59,439 nucleotides of DNA. Origin: Rhodobacteraceae bacterium (ex Bugula neritina AB1) (GTDB lineage: Bacteria; Pseudomonadota; Alphaproteobacteria; Rhodobacterales; Rhodobacteraceae). Below the pieces are notes generated by a model. That model did not search any database, was not told the DNA's origin, and was given only the letters and a program-made list of their open reading frames with translations. The stretch lies in the NCBI GenBank assembly GCA_001730095.1, contig MDLF01000034.1, positions 1-59,439 of the forward strand, in the 5' to 3' direction. The position numbers were made by a program, and so were the translations under genes. Position 1 is the stretch's first letter. Each line of letters starts with the position of its first letter. This document shows positions 35,707-44,850 of this stretch, piece by piece.

Positions 35707-37614
35707 TCAGGCGCTCCGCGGTTCAACCAGCATCCGGCCGCGCATCTCCATGTGCAGCGCGTGGCAGAACCACTGGCAATAGTACCAATGCACGCCCGGC
35801 CGCTCTGCCTTGAAGGTGACAGATGCGGTTGCAAGCGGCCCGACCTCCATCGCAATGCCAAAGTTCGACAGGCAGAAGCCATGGGTCAGGTCGTCGATGT
35901 CGTCCAGGTTGGTGACATAGACAGTGACCTCGTCGCCCTGTTTGACGGTGAACTTCTCAAGGCTGAAGTTCGGCGCCTGACTGGACATATAGACACGCAC
36001 CTTGTCGCCATCACGAATGATGGTGTCCTGATAATCGTCCAGGTCGACGCCATCCGCCTCGGCCTGTTTGCGCGCGTCTTCCCACATCGGGTCGTTGCGC
36101 TGCCAGGTGCTGGCCGGGTTCACCTTGGAGCGGTGCACGATGATCGAGTCATGCGGCTCGGCAAAGGTCGGACCGTCGTGGACCACTTTCATCTTGTCGC
36201 CGGAGATATCGATCAGCTGCTCGTTTTCGGGCTTCAGCGGGCCCACATTCAGGAACCGGTCCTTGGAGAACTTGTTCATCGAGATCAGCCATTTGCCGTC
36301 GGCCTCAGCAGTTTCACCCATCGAGGTCGAGTTGTGGCCCGGCTGATATTGCACATCAACCTTGTCCAGGATCGGGTCCACATCGGCACCGGCATAGGCC
36401 TCAATCGCCTTGGCGATATCCCATTTCACAATCTGACTGTCGAGAAACAGCGTGGTGTAGGCATAACCACGGTTGTCGAAAGCAGTGTGAAGCGGACCAA
36501 GACCCAGCTGCGGTTCCGCCACGATGGCAGAACGCGGGTCGGCATTGTCATTGAACAGCGCGTCGACCTTTTCCACATCAATCACCGAGACGGTCGGCGA
36601 CAGTTTACCGTTGATCATGATATGCTTTTTGTCAGGCGCGGCGTTCACACCATGCGGCGAGTTCGGGATCGGTATATAGCGGGTGAAGTTCTTGCCGGAC
36701 TCCTTACGCCCGTCCACAACCTTGGCCCCGTTCAGCTCCTGATAGTCGCCAGCAGTAATCGCCGCTTCGATGGCTGCGATATTGAAGACAACCACGTGAT
36801 CCAGCTCGCTCTCTGTCATCTCGGCCAGGGTCATGCCCATTTCCGAGTTGTAGGAGGTCGAGAAGGCGTATTTGCCCTGATAGTCACAGTCGGTGTTGTC
36901 CAGGTTGCCCGAGACGATCACCTGCCAGGCGACTTCCATCGTGTCGCCATCAATGGCCGAGAAGATGTTCACGTATTGCGACGGATCATCCAGGATCTGG
37001 CCATCGTTGATCAGCGGCGCTTCGTGTTCGCCATTGGCAAAGACATAACCGGTGCGCGGGAATTTCTGTGGGCGCAGACCGTGGATGTCCTTGGCGTTCG
37101 GGATCTCGATGATCTTGTCGCATTTCATCACGTCGCAGCGCACCCGGGCCACCCGGGTGTTGGCCTTGTCGTTCATGAACAGATAGCGGCCGTCATAGGT
37201 GCCATCGGTGAACGACATATGCGGGTGGTGCAGATCGCCGTTGTCATAGGTGACCTTGCCGTTGGCAGCCAGGAACTCCTTGGTTTCCGGCAGCAGACCC
37301 TCGGTCAGGATTTTCAGCGACTCGTTGGTCTGGCCCCAGCCGGTGGCCGAGCAGCGGTTGAACACTGGCACCCGCATCAGCTCGCGCATGGACGGCACGC
37401 CCAGGATACGCAGCTCGCCGGTCTGGCCAGAGGACCAGAAGCCATAATATTCGTCCAGTTCGCCCGGCTCCAGACCGAAACCTGCCGCCTGCGCAGGCTT
37501 CGCCCCCAACAGGGCTGTGCCGACACCCGTTGCCGCCAGAACAGCACCTGAGGCTGTGGCCCCAAGGAGGCCGCGGCGGGTGACGGGCAGTTTGTTTTTC
37601 AGTTCTTCAGACAT
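35707..37614 (-). CDS. nosZ: Nitrous oxide reductase, clade I (Tat exported)
   Basis: Periplasmic multicopper enzyme reducing N2O to N2, about 635 residues. The start at 37614 ([18 protein letters not shown]) has GGAGG upstream and gives a twin-arginine signal ([19 protein letters not shown]), the clade I mark. The beta-propeller carries CuZ histidines, for example in [13 protein letters not shown]. The C-terminal cupredoxin domain ends with the CuA set C613-x-W615-x-C617-x3-H621-x2-M624 ([12 protein letters not shown]). All key residues are present, so the enzyme should be functional. It lies between nosR and nosD. Confidence 0.97.
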   Translation of the reverse strand: MSEELKNKLPVTRRGLLGATASGAVLAATGVGTALLGAKPAQAAGFGLEPGELDEYYGFWSSGQTGELRILGVPSMRELMRVPVFNRCSATGWGQTNESLKILTEGLLPETKEFLAANGKVTYDNGDLHHPHMSFTDGTYDGRYLFMNDKANTRVARVRCDVMKCDKIIEIPNAKDIHGLRPQKFPRTGYVFANGEHEAPLINDGQILDDPSQYVNIFSAIDGDTMEVAWQVIVSGNLDNTDCDYQGKYAFSTSYNSEMGMTLAEMTESELDHVVVFNIAAIEAAITAGDYQELNGAKVVDGRKESGKNFTRYIPIPNSPHGVNAAPDKKHIMINGKLSPTVSVIDVEKVDALFNDNADPRSAIVAEPQLGLGPLHTAFDNRGYAYTTLFLDSQIVKWDIAKAIEAYAGADVDPILDKVDVQYQPGHNSTSMGETAEADGKWLISMNKFSKDRFLNVGPLKPENEQLIDISGDKMKVVHDGPTFAEPHDSIIVHRSKVNPASTWQRNDPMWEDARKQAEADGVDLDDYQDTIIRDGDKVRVYMSSQAPNFSLEKFTVKQGDEVTVYVTNLDDIDDLTHGFCLSNFGIAMEVGPLATASVTFKAERPGVHWYYCQWFCHALHMEMRGRMLVEPRSA

Positions 37615-37625
37615 GATGTCCTCCT

Positions 37626-39815
37626 TCAGGAAACTTTGATCCTGTTCGCGTTGGGGTGGCTGGCCGGCGGTCGGCCCAGCGCGGTGTCCGGTCCGGGTGC
37701 GCCGGTTTTGGCCCGGCGTTTCAGCTGTTTGATCACAACCGGGCATTTGGCTTCGGACTGGTACAGAACCTGACAATGCAGGCAGTCCACACATTCGTTC
37801 GGATTGATCTCACCGGTGGGGTGAATGGCCTGAACCGGACACTCATTTGCGCAGGTCTGACAGGGGTGGCCGCAATCGTGATAGCGTTTCAGCCAGTCAA
37901 ACATCCGCACCCGTGCCGGGATCGCCAGCGCTGCTCCCAGCGGGCACAGATACCGGCAATAAAAACGCTCAACGAACAATCCGGCCAGCAGCAGCGCCAC
38001 GGCAAAGACCACAAACGGCCAGTCGCGCACGAATTTCAGGATGATCGCCGTCTTGAACGGCTCCACCTCGGCATAGGTTTCGGCCAACGGGATCGACACC
38101 ATCGACAGGCCGAACAACCCGAGAAAGATCATGTATTTCACTGGCCACAGGCGTTCATGCAGTCCCCATGGCAGGCTGATCTGCGGCACTTTGCAGGCGC
38201 GGGCAATCTTGTTGGCCAGCTCCTGCAGCGCGCCAAACGGACACAGCCAGCCGCAATAGGCGCCACGGCCCCAGAACAGCAGCGCCGCCGCCACCGCAAA
38301 CCACTGGATAAACACCAGCGGATCCAGCAGGAAGGCGTCCCAGGAAAACCCGCTGCGCAGGCTGCCTGCCAGCGCCATCAGGTTGACCACGCTCAGCTGC
38401 GCATTGGCGTACCAGCCAAGGAACACCAGTGTGACCGTCAGATAACCGATGCGGAACCAGTAGAAAATGCGCGCGTTCACGGTTGCCTGGAACTGGAAGA
38501 AAAACACGCCTGTCAGCACCAAGAGCATCACGCCCAGCGCGGCAATTTCAAAAGTGCGGTCTTTCCAGATCCGCTGCCACAACGCCGCCTTGGCAGCTGC
38601 CTCATCGGTGGCATCCTCCATAACCTTGGCTGCAGGCGCGGCAGGCAGCAGATATTGCTCCGGCAGCTTGTAGCCCAGGTCAAAAGTCAGGAACGACCGC
38701 TCCAGCGCCCCCACCGCCCGCTGCACCAAGAGCTGCAGCCGGAACGGCTCTGCCGGATCAAACTCGGCATCTGCCGGGATCTTGAACAGATCCAGTTCGG
38801 CAAAGCTGGGGCTATCTTCTGTTGCCAGCGCGCCAAGCCGTTTGTGCTGCTTGTCAAAGAATCGCACTGAGCCGTCGCCCTGGATCAGTTGGATCCGGTC
38901 AAAGATGCCGCCGCGCACATAGCCCGAGCCCTTGAAGCTGTAGCTGCCGCGTCCCAGCACCAAAATGGCCTGTTCGCCATCCGTCAGCCAGTTCCGCAAA
39001 TTCTGATATTCCGCCTCGCCCAGCAGCGACTTGCCGATGGAAGGCACAGAAACCAGCGCCAAATGCATATCGATAAAGATGTCATCCGGCGCGCCCTGCT
39101 CAGGCCGTTTTATCGCACGCTGATCGCCGGTCGCCTCAAATGCCGCGTTGATCTGCCCCACGTCCAGCGTCATCCGCCGGACAGAGCCATCGCCTGCCAG
39201 CGTGGTCCAGTCCGCGACCACCTCGCGGGCCATGTCGACCTCGCGCCTGGGCCCGTCCGGCTGCACCGGCGACAGGCCGCCCAGCCCCAATGCGCGGGCT
39301 ACCTTGATCCCTGCCCGCACCAGGCTGTCGTCGATAACCATGATGGTGACAGTCGCGCCCGAGATAATGTCGAGATCATGCGCATCGCCGCCCGCGGCCG
39401 CCTCGGCCTTCAGGTCCAGCCCGGCATAGCCTTCGGTCAGTTTGACCATTTTCGCGTTTGGGATACCGATCAGTACAATCGGTTCGGAGTGCTTCACCAG
39501 CTTCACACCGGTCAGCACTGCATCGGTGTCCATCGCCGCCACCACATGGATCGGCTTGCCGCTATAGCCGGTGGTGCCGACGAAATCAGACGTCAAGAAG
39601 GCATAGGCAACGGTCTCGCCGCTCTTCAGCACCGGCGCCACCGGCACATCACTGCGCACCGGGCCAAACGCCTCGGCGCCGGGTACCAGATCAGCGGGGG
39701 TCAGTTCTGTCAGGAAACTGTCGAGACTATCGGCCTCGGCTGCAGCAGCACATACTGCGGCAAATGTCATCATCAAGGCTGTCAGCCAGCCTCGGCAAGC
39801 GCGTGTCAGATCCAT
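37626..39815 (-). CDS. nosR: Nos regulatory/electron-transfer membrane flavoprotein
   Basis: Membrane iron-sulfur flavoprotein of 729 residues, needed for nosZ expression and electron delivery. The order is signal peptide (to about residue 27), periplasmic FMN-binding domain with the Thr attachment region [16 protein letters not shown], several transmembrane helices, two CxxxCP motifs ([24 protein letters not shown]), and a C-terminal ferredoxin pair ([31 protein letters not shown]). The start has GGAGAGG upstream and overlaps the preceding small gene, implying coupling. NosZ follows 11 bases after it. The usual partner gene nosX (ApbE-type flavin transferase) is not present here. Confidence 0.96.
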   Translation of the reverse strand: MDLTRACRGWLTALMMTFAAVCAAAAEADSLDSFLTELTPADLVPGAEAFGPVRSDVPVAPVLKSGETVAYAFLTSDFVGTTGYSGKPIHVVAAMDTDAVLTGVKLVKHSEPIVLIGIPNAKMVKLTEGYAGLDLKAEAAAGGDAHDLDIISGATVTIMVIDDSLVRAGIKVARALGLGGLSPVQPDGPRREVDMAREVVADWTTLAGDGSVRRMTLDVGQINAAFEATGDQRAIKRPEQGAPDDIFIDMHLALVSVPSIGKSLLGEAEYQNLRNWLTDGEQAILVLGRGSYSFKGSGYVRGGIFDRIQLIQGDGSVRFFDKQHKRLGALATEDSPSFAELDLFKIPADAEFDPAEPFRLQLLVQRAVGALERSFLTFDLGYKLPEQYLLPAAPAAKVMEDATDEAAAKAALWQRIWKDRTFEIAALGVMLLVLTGVFFFQFQATVNARIFYWFRIGYLTVTLVFLGWYANAQLSVVNLMALAGSLRSGFSWDAFLLDPLVFIQWFAVAAALLFWGRGAYCGWLCPFGALQELANKIARACKVPQISLPWGLHERLWPVKYMIFLGLFGLSMVSIPLAETYAEVEPFKTAIILKFVRDWPFVVFAVALLLAGLFVERFYCRYLCPLGAALAIPARVRMFDWLKRYHDCGHPCQTCANECPVQAIHPTGEINPNECVDCLHCQVLYQSEAKCPVVIKQLKRRAKTGAPGPDTALGRPPASHPNANRIKVS

Positions 39816-40270
39816 GGCGCCTCTCCTTCAATTTGAGTGGCTGCCACGGGCGCGCCGGGCGTATGTTCGGAGTGCTTTTTGTTCACCAGCGGAGGCCCGC
39901 GGCCGTCATTCCAGTATTGTGCCGGGTTCGGTTGCACTGCCGCACCCGGAGGCAGCAGAACATTGCACTCCGCCATCCGGTTGGGGCCAAGAAACAGCAC
40001 CCCGGCGGACCTGGCGGCGCTTTCAGCTGTACACATGGGACAGGCAGTGCATTCGGGGCAGTCCTGCACCCTGCCGTCCTGTTCGGAATCAACTTGAATT
40101 TCCACGGCACCATATTCGCCGCAGATCTCAATCCACTCTCCATCGGCCGCTACCTGCCCTGCTCCGGCAAAGGACACTTGCAGCACCAGCATGAAAACCG
40201 CCCACATCCCCGCCAGCCGCCGGAAAATCCCGGCGCCGTTTTTGGCAGATTGGAAAGAAACGCGCGGCAT
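39806..40270 (-). CDS. Small Cys-rich secreted/membrane protein ahead of nosR (DUF2946-like)
   Basis: About 154 residues, not assignable to a characterised family. A hydrophobic N-terminal segment (AGMWAVFMLVLQVSFAGAG) looks like a signal or anchor. A compact Cys-rich core follows: ADGEWIEICGEYGAVEIQVD then CPECTACPMC. This pattern resembles DUF2946 proteins, which are often found beside copper or metal genes. As first gene of the nos operon, overlapping nosR by 10 bases, a role in periplasmic copper or sulfur handling is plausible but inferred. The ATG at 40270 is preferred over a TTG at 40279. Confidence 0.65.
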   Translation of the reverse strand: MPRVSFQSAKNGAGIFRRLAGMWAVFMLVLQVSFAGAGQVAADGEWIEICGEYGAVEIQVDSEQDGRVQDCPECTACPMCTAESAARSAGVLFLGPNRMAECNVLLPPGAAVQPNPAQYWNDGRGPPLVNKKHSEHTPGAPVAATQIEGEAPWI

Positions 40271-40332
40271 CTGATACAAGATTCTCTTGCTTCGTTCGCC
40301 GCAGACACTACTGGGAACAGTCGTTACGCAAT

Positions 40333-40346
40333 TTGATATATGTCAG
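40333..40346 (-). promoter_or_regulatory. FNR/NNR-type box upstream of the nos operon
   Basis: On the minus strand the site reads CTGAC-ATAT-ATCAA, matching the FNR/DNR-type pattern TTGAY-N4-RTCAA at 9 of 10 arm positions. It is centred about 69 bases before the first gene's ATG, consistent with a class II activator site. Low-oxygen or nitric-oxide control of the nos operon follows from the family. Confidence 0.65.
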
Positions 40347-40489
40347 ATGTTTTTGAAATTCCTGGTCTATTTCCAACCAGCCAGTACAGTCCGGACTTGC
40401 AAAGCGGACCCAACCAAGCCGCTGAAAAGAAAAGACGATCCTGCATGAAATTGCTGCATCAACCAGAGAGGCCGCGAAAACGTCGCACA

Positions 40490-40692
40490 GACAGCGCAGC
40501 TTTCCACATGTCGGCGGGTCCAGAGCTTGATCTGCTGGAGCACTTTCGCCAGCTTGATGCGGATGCGGTCGACCTACTTCCGATTGGCCGGGTCAGAACC
40601 GCCGGTGATCGCCACCACATTCCCTGCTGTGCAGTCAGATCCACATCTTTCAGGACCAGCGGACGACCGAAGGACTTATACAAATCCTCCAC
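40490..40692 (-). pseudogene. Decayed amino-acid-type ABC transporter ATPase fragment
   Basis: The minus strand first encodes VEDLYKSFGRPLVLKDVDLTAQQG, the N terminus of a polar amino acid ABC ATPase (HisP/GlnQ type). One base is then lost or gained, and the next frame continues NVVAITGGS, the start of Walker A. The rest of the P-loop is missing and a stop codon follows. The stretch RIRIKLAKVLQQIKLW matches the family's RIRTKLGMVFQQFNLW Q-loop region. Frameshift, internal deletion and truncation together mark a dead remnant. The region 40280-41012 otherwise holds only the nos promoter side and the aminotransferase promoter. Confidence 0.75.
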
Positions 40693-40943
40693 TCAGGTTG
40701 CCTCTTGGCTCGTCTCTGGCACCTGAATTGATACAGCTGCTGCGGCGGTATCCATTGCAGTGGCACCCTGAAATTGTGATTGCTGTTAGCCATGTCCTCA
40801 TTAATTATTCACTTGTATACTTGTTTCAGCCCGCAAAGGGGGAACTGACGTGCTTTTTGGAACAAAGTGCAAAACGACCCTCAGATGAAGCCCACAGGCG
40901 CGAAGACAGCGCGCTGACCGCTCCCTTTCACGCCCGGGTAACC

Positions 40944-40965
40944 GACTGAAATCGGACTGAAATCC
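40944..40965. repeat. 11-bp tandem repeat upstream of the aminotransferase gene
   Basis: GACTGAAATCG is followed at once by GACTGAAATCC, an 11-bp direct repeat flanked by GGTAAC and GTTACC arms. It ends 47 bases before the aminotransferase ATG. Helical spacing suggests a regulator-binding site, but nothing identifies the regulator. Confidence 0.45.
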
Positions 40966-41012
40966 GTTACCGCCATTACTGGCCTGAACTTAGCGCAGGA
41001 GGCTGACAAGAC

Positions 41013-42218
41013 ATGAGGCTGACAGCAATCACCAAACGCCTGGCCGGATTGGGTGGCGGCAAATGGGCGGTGCACCTGAAAGCGCGCCAAATGGCGACGG
41101 ACGGTGCCGACCTTGTCGAAATGACCATTGGCGAACCGGATGTTCCCGCCCCGCAGGAACTGCTGGATGCAGCAGCGCAGGCTCTGCGGTCGGGCCGCAC
41201 CGGCTATTCCAACGGTCGCGGCGAGGCCGGTCTATGTGCAGCTTTGGCTGACTCTTACACCGCCAGCCGGGGCCGCGCATTCGCTGCGGAAAACATCCTG
41301 TGTTTTCCGGGCACCCAGACCTCGCTTTATGCGGTCCTGCAGGGCGTGGCCGAGGCAGGCACCGAAGTGCTGGTAGGAGATCCGATGTATGCCACCTACG
41401 AGGGGGTGATCCGGGCCTCCGGCGCAGACCCCGTACCGGTTCTGCTGCGCCCTGAGGCAGGCTTTCGCATGCAGGCTGCCGATGTCGCAAGGCGCATCAC
41501 TTCCCGCAGCCGCGCCATCCTGCTCACCACTCCGCACAACCCGACCGGCGCCATCCTGACCGCCCAAGACCTGCAGAAAATCGGCGAACTCGCCATCAAA
41601 CATGATCTCTGGATCATCTCTGATGAAGTTTATGAGCATCTGGTGTTCGACGGCGCAAAGTTTGTTTCCCCGCTTTCAGATCCAGCCCTGGCAGACCGGG
41701 TGATCGCGGTCTCTTCGATTTCTAAATCCCATGCCGCGCCGGGCTTTCGCAGCGGCTGGTGCGTCGGGCCTGCGGACTTTTGCACCGCGCTGTTGCCGGT
41801 CTCTGAAACCATGCTGTTCGGCAATCAGCCCTTTATTGCCGACATGACCGAAAAGGCAGTGCGGGCGGGCTCCTCTGTCGCTGCCGGAATGGCCGCCCGC
41901 TATTCTGCCCGCGCAGACCTGATGGTGCAGCGTCTGCACGATGAGACCGGTCTGACCGTGCACCGCCCCGACGCAGGCATGTTTGCGCTCGTGAATGTCG
42001 CAGCCACCGGCATGGACGGCGACACCTACGCCTGGGACCTGTTGGAGCACGGCGTGTCCGTCATGCCCGGCTCTGCTTTTGGCGACAGCCTGCGCGACTG
42101 GGTGCGGGTTGCCCTCACCATCGACGATGGCCAGTTTACCACTGCGCTTGACCGCATCGTGGCGCACGCAAACCACCGGAACCGAAGCCTCGCCTTAGAC
42201 CGTGGTTTTACGCCATAG
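41013..42218 (+). CDS. Class I/II PLP aminotransferase (AruH-like)
   Basis: PLP-dependent aminotransferase of 401 residues. Visible: the substrate-side motif TIGEPDVPAP, the Asn in TTPHNPTGAIL, the Asp/Tyr in IISDEVYEHLVFDG, the Schiff-base Lys in SSISKSHAAPGFRSGW, and the Arg near the C terminus in WVRVALTIDD. The overall pattern is closest, as I recall it, to arginine:pyruvate transaminase AruH, including MRLTAITKRLAGLG at the start and PMYATYEGVIRASGA. The start has GCAGGAGGC upstream. It converges on the RraA-like gene with only 24 bases between stops. The substrate is not certain. Confidence 0.85.
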   Translation: MRLTAITKRLAGLGGGKWAVHLKARQMATDGADLVEMTIGEPDVPAPQELLDAAAQALRSGRTGYSNGRGEAGLCAALADSYTASRGRAFAAENILCFPGTQTSLYAVLQGVAEAGTEVLVGDPMYATYEGVIRASGADPVPVLLRPEAGFRMQAADVARRITSRSRAILLTTPHNPTGAILTAQDLQKIGELAIKHDLWIISDEVYEHLVFDGAKFVSPLSDPALADRVIAVSSISKSHAAPGFRSGWCVGPADFCTALLPVSETMLFGNQPFIADMTEKAVRAGSSVAAGMAARYSARADLMVQRLHDETGLTVHRPDAGMFALVNVAATGMDGDTYAWDLLEHGVSVMPGSAFGDSLRDWVRVALTIDDGQFTTALDRIVAHANHRNRSLALDRGFTP

Positions 42219-42242
42219 AGCTGAGCCCACCCTGCCCCGACT

Positions 42243-42938
42243 TCAGGTTCGTGCCTTTTCAAAAGCGGCCCAGGCTTTCTCGAAACTGGCAAAGTCGAAA
42301 CCGTCGCGCCGCGCAGGTTCCAGGACCAGTTTTTCGGTTTCCAGGAGCTTCCGGATGGCACGTTCCAACATCGGCACAATATCCGCTGGAATGACGAGCG
42401 CGCCATGGCGGTCCGCATGGATGAGTTCGCCGTCATTCACCGCCATCCCGAAGACAGAGACCGGAGTGCCGACTTCACACACATGCACGAAACCATGGCT
42501 GGGACCGATTGAACCGGCAACTACGGGGAACCCTTGCGGCAGGTCGCCCAGATCGCGCATGACGCCGTTGGTCAGCGCTCCGGAAAGACCGAACCCCTTG
42601 TGTACCGTGGTGTTGATCTCCCCCCAATAGGCGCCGATGCAGTCTGGGTAGTCCAGGTCTTCCACCACCGCCACGCCCGGGCGCGGACCCTCAGACATGT
42701 GCTTGTAGTAGGCCATGCGCCGTTCACGGATCACCTCGGGCGGTTCTGAGGGCGGGTTGACGGCCGCAATTTTGGCTGTGCGGGCGTAACCCACGATTGC
42801 GCCAGCTTCCGGCGCAGAGCACAGCATGGTGCCGCGGGTGAAATTGGCAAACCCGCGCTTGCCCTGGGCGACTTCGATTGCGTTGCAGACAGTGGGGGTG
42901 TCAACCGACTTCAGCAGATCCAGAAGAGTGTTTTCCAT
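42243..42938 (-). CDS. RraA-like / HMG aldolase family protein
   Basis: 231-residue member of the RraA-like superfamily, which includes 4-hydroxy-4-methyl-2-oxoglutarate/4-carboxy-4-hydroxy-2-oxoadipate aldolases as well as RraA. The core G-x-L-T-N-G-V-M-R-D motif (GALTNGVMRDLGDLP) carries the Arg-Asp pair that binds substrate and metal, and VNDGELIHADRHGALVIP is also typical. Many family members have retro-aldol or oxaloacetate decarboxylase activity. It overlaps the hydrolase stop (TAATG), so it is the third gene of a coupled MetE-like/hydrolase/RraA unit. A retro-aldol step is the likeliest role. Confidence 0.82.
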   Translation of the reverse strand: MENTLLDLLKSVDTPTVCNAIEVAQGKRGFANFTRGTMLCSAPEAGAIVGYARTAKIAAVNPPSEPPEVIRERRMAYYKHMSEGPRPGVAVVEDLDYPDCIGAYWGEINTTVHKGFGLSGALTNGVMRDLGDLPQGFPVVAGSIGPSHGFVHVCEVGTPVSVFGMAVNDGELIHADRHGALVIPADIVPMLERAIRKLLETEKLVLEPARRDGFDFASFEKAWAAFEKART

Positions 42939-43630
42939 TAGGCCTCCAGCCAGCGGACCAGCGCCGCTGTGGTTTCTATAGGTTGTTCCAGCGTGGGCAA
43001 ATGGCCCGCGTCTTCAATCACTTCAAGACGGCAGCTGGAAATGAGCTCGGCCATCAGTTCATGCCGTTCAAGGGGGCACAGAACATCCTGGCGACCACAG
43101 AGCACCAGCGCAGGCAGACTGGCCTGCGCCAAGGTTGCGGTCTGATCCGGCCGGTCCATCAGGGCGCGGGACTGGGACAGAAACACCTGCGACCCCAGCC
43201 CCAGTGCCATCTCCATGCAAAGATCCAGCACATCCTGCCGCTGCGGGCCGGGCGCCAGATAATTCGGCTTCATCTCGTCTCGCATGACCTCGGCTAGGCG
43301 GCCTGCGCGCACCGCCTGCATTTGCGGTAGGCGGCGCTGTTTGACCTCTTCCCGCTCAGCCAGCGGATTGGTATCCAGCAGCGCGATCCGGTCGACCCGC
43401 TGCGGTGCCTGACGCAGGATTTCCATCGCCACGATCCCGCCCATCGACAAGCCGCACAGCGCAAAGCGCTGCGGGGCTGTCTGCAATATTGCCTGGGCCA
43501 TGGCCTCGATGCTGCCGTGGTGTGCCAGCGAGGCCAGAAGCAAGTCACGCTGACCGGACAGGGCGGCGATCTGCGGGCTGAACAACCGCGCATCGCACAT
43601 CATGCCGGGGATCAGGACAAGCGGTGTCAT
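42938..43630 (-). CDS. Alpha/beta hydrolase
   Basis: 230-residue alpha/beta-hydrolase fold protein. The nucleophile elbow is GLSMGG (in FALCGLSMGGIVAMEIL), the likely acid is the Asp in CGRQDVLCP, and the His is in EDAGHLPTLEQP. The N terminus MTPLVLIPGMMCDARLF has the oxyanion-hole region. It would cleave an ester, lactone or thioester. The start overlaps the MetE-like gene stop by 4 bases (ATGA). Confidence 0.87.
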   Translation of the reverse strand: MTPLVLIPGMMCDARLFSPQIAALSGQRDLLLASLAHHGSIEAMAQAILQTAPQRFALCGLSMGGIVAMEILRQAPQRVDRIALLDTNPLAEREEVKQRRLPQMQAVRAGRLAEVMRDEMKPNYLAPGPQRQDVLDLCMEMALGLGSQVFLSQSRALMDRPDQTATLAQASLPALVLCGRQDVLCPLERHELMAELISSCRLEVIEDAGHLPTLEQPIETTAALVRWLEA

Positions 43631-44748
43631 TTGGACAGCTGCGCCCCTTCAGACAGAGCCGCGAGCTTGGCATAGGCGATTTCCGGATCGACCGCGCCAA
43701 AGCCTGCAAAGGTGCCAAAGCCGCAATCCGACCCCGCGATCACGCGATCAGATCCAACGATTTGTGAAAACTTATCAATTCGCTGCGCGACCAGTTCGGG
43801 GTGTTCGACAAAATTGGTGGTGGTGTCCACAACACCGGGGACCAGCACCTTATCCTCCGGGATTTCCGCCTTGCGGTCTCGGAACACGGTCCATTCATGG
43901 GCATGGCGCGGATTGGAGGTTTCAAACAGAACATAGCGCGACTTGGTGTTCATCAAAGTGGTGAACACTGTGTCCATCGGAATATCGCAGCAATGCGGAC
44001 CTTCGTAGTTACCCCAACAGATATGCACCCGGACCCGCTCGGTCGGCACGTTCTGCAAAGCGTGGTTCAGGGCCTCCACATGCATATCAGCGATTTTGAC
44101 AAACTCGGCATCTGTCAGGTCATTGAACAACATATGCCGCGACAAGGCCAGATCGGGGCAGTCGAGCTGCAAATCCAGCCCCGCAGCCACGATGGTTTCA
44201 TATTCTGCCTTCATCGCATCAGCCAGCGCGGCCAGATACGCCTCTCGGGTGGGATAGTAATCGTTTTGCAAAAACAAAGAGATAACCCCGGGCGATGCCG
44301 CATTCATAAAGCCACGTTCGGCGCCGTGTTCCGCCATGGCAGCTTTGAGATTGGCAATGTCCTTTTCCAGCTCATCCTGGCCTTTTGAGCGCACTTCGCC
44401 AGTACACATGGGACGGGCGTATTGCGGCGTGCCGCCGTCATCCGCAAGCCGCTGCAGAAAGCCCGGGAACATCTTCAGATCAGCTGGCGCATTGCGCGGG
44501 CTGTCGCCGGAAAAGCCGGTGTAGCGGTCCTTGACGTAAGTGGCATAGGAGATCTTGGACGTTTCGCCATCGCTGACGATATCCACCCCGGCGGAGACCT
44601 GCTTGCGGACCGTTTCAGAGACGGCGGCGGCCATGCAGGCGTCGAATTCAGACTGGTCAAATGGCACGTCCCGTTCGCGTGCAAATATGTAGTCCACGAC
44701 CTGTTGTGTCCGGGGCAGCGACCCGACATGGGTTGTCTTGACCATCAT
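43627..44748 (-). CDS. MetE-like (cobalamin-independent methionine synthase family) zinc enzyme
   Basis: 373-residue single-barrel homologue of the catalytic half of MetE. The zinc set His-x-Cys...Glu...Cys is visible: VHICWGNYEG, LFETSNPRHAHEW and AGSDCGFG. The N terminus KTTHVGSLPRT is typical of these short homologues. The N-terminal folate-binding half of true MetE is absent, so it is unlikely to be the housekeeping methionine synthase. Relatives act on thiols, including epoxyalkane:coenzyme M transferase, or transfer methyl groups from other donors. It is first in a coupled run with a hydrolase and an RraA-like gene. Confidence 0.83.
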   Translation of the reverse strand: MMVKTTHVGSLPRTQQVVDYIFARERDVPFDQSEFDACMAAAVSETVRKQVSAGVDIVSDGETSKISYATYVKDRYTGFSGDSPRNAPADLKMFPGFLQRLADDGGTPQYARPMCTGEVRSKGQDELEKDIANLKAAMAEHGAERGFMNAASPGVISLFLQNDYYPTREAYLAALADAMKAEYETIVAAGLDLQLDCPDLALSRHMLFNDLTDAEFVKIADMHVEALNHALQNVPTERVRVHICWGNYEGPHCCDIPMDTVFTTLMNTKSRYVLFETSNPRHAHEWTVFRDRKAEIPEDKVLVPGVVDTTTNFVEHPELVAQRIDKFSQIVGSDRVIAGSDCGFGTFAGFGAVDPEIAYAKLAALSEGAQLSK

Positions 44749-44786
44749 TCAATCTCCCTGATTTTCAGGGGCTGGCATCCATACCC

Positions 44787-44841
44787 CCCCCTGTGGACCC
44801 CCTGTAGCCCCCCTGTGCAACGGACGGCGCCGCACAGGGGG
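44787..44841. repeat. Three CCCCCTGT repeats at 11-bp spacing plus an inverted copy
   Basis: CCCCCTGT occurs at 44787, 44798 and 44809, exactly 11 bp apart, and its inverse ACAGGGGG at 44834. The last direct copy and the inverted copy form a 9-bp stem (CCCCCTGTG / CACAGGGGG) with a 15-base loop. The minus strand has successive G5-G8 tracts. It lies between the bicupin stop and the MetE-like start, so it could be a terminator, a regulator-binding array or a G-quadruplex former. Confidence 0.6.
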
Positions 44842-44850
44842 AATTTGCAA

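Noticed and set aside
35704-37551. 615-codon plus-strand frame across nosZ
   Set aside because: Antisense shadow of nosZ; no domain and no plausible start signal.
43627-44748. Housekeeping methionine synthase MetE
   Set aside because: Only the catalytic half is present (373 residues against about 750), and it is coupled to hydrolase and aldolase-type genes.
44787-44841. CRISPR-like array
   Set aside because: Units are 8 bp at 11-bp steps with no spacers of usual length and no cas genes.
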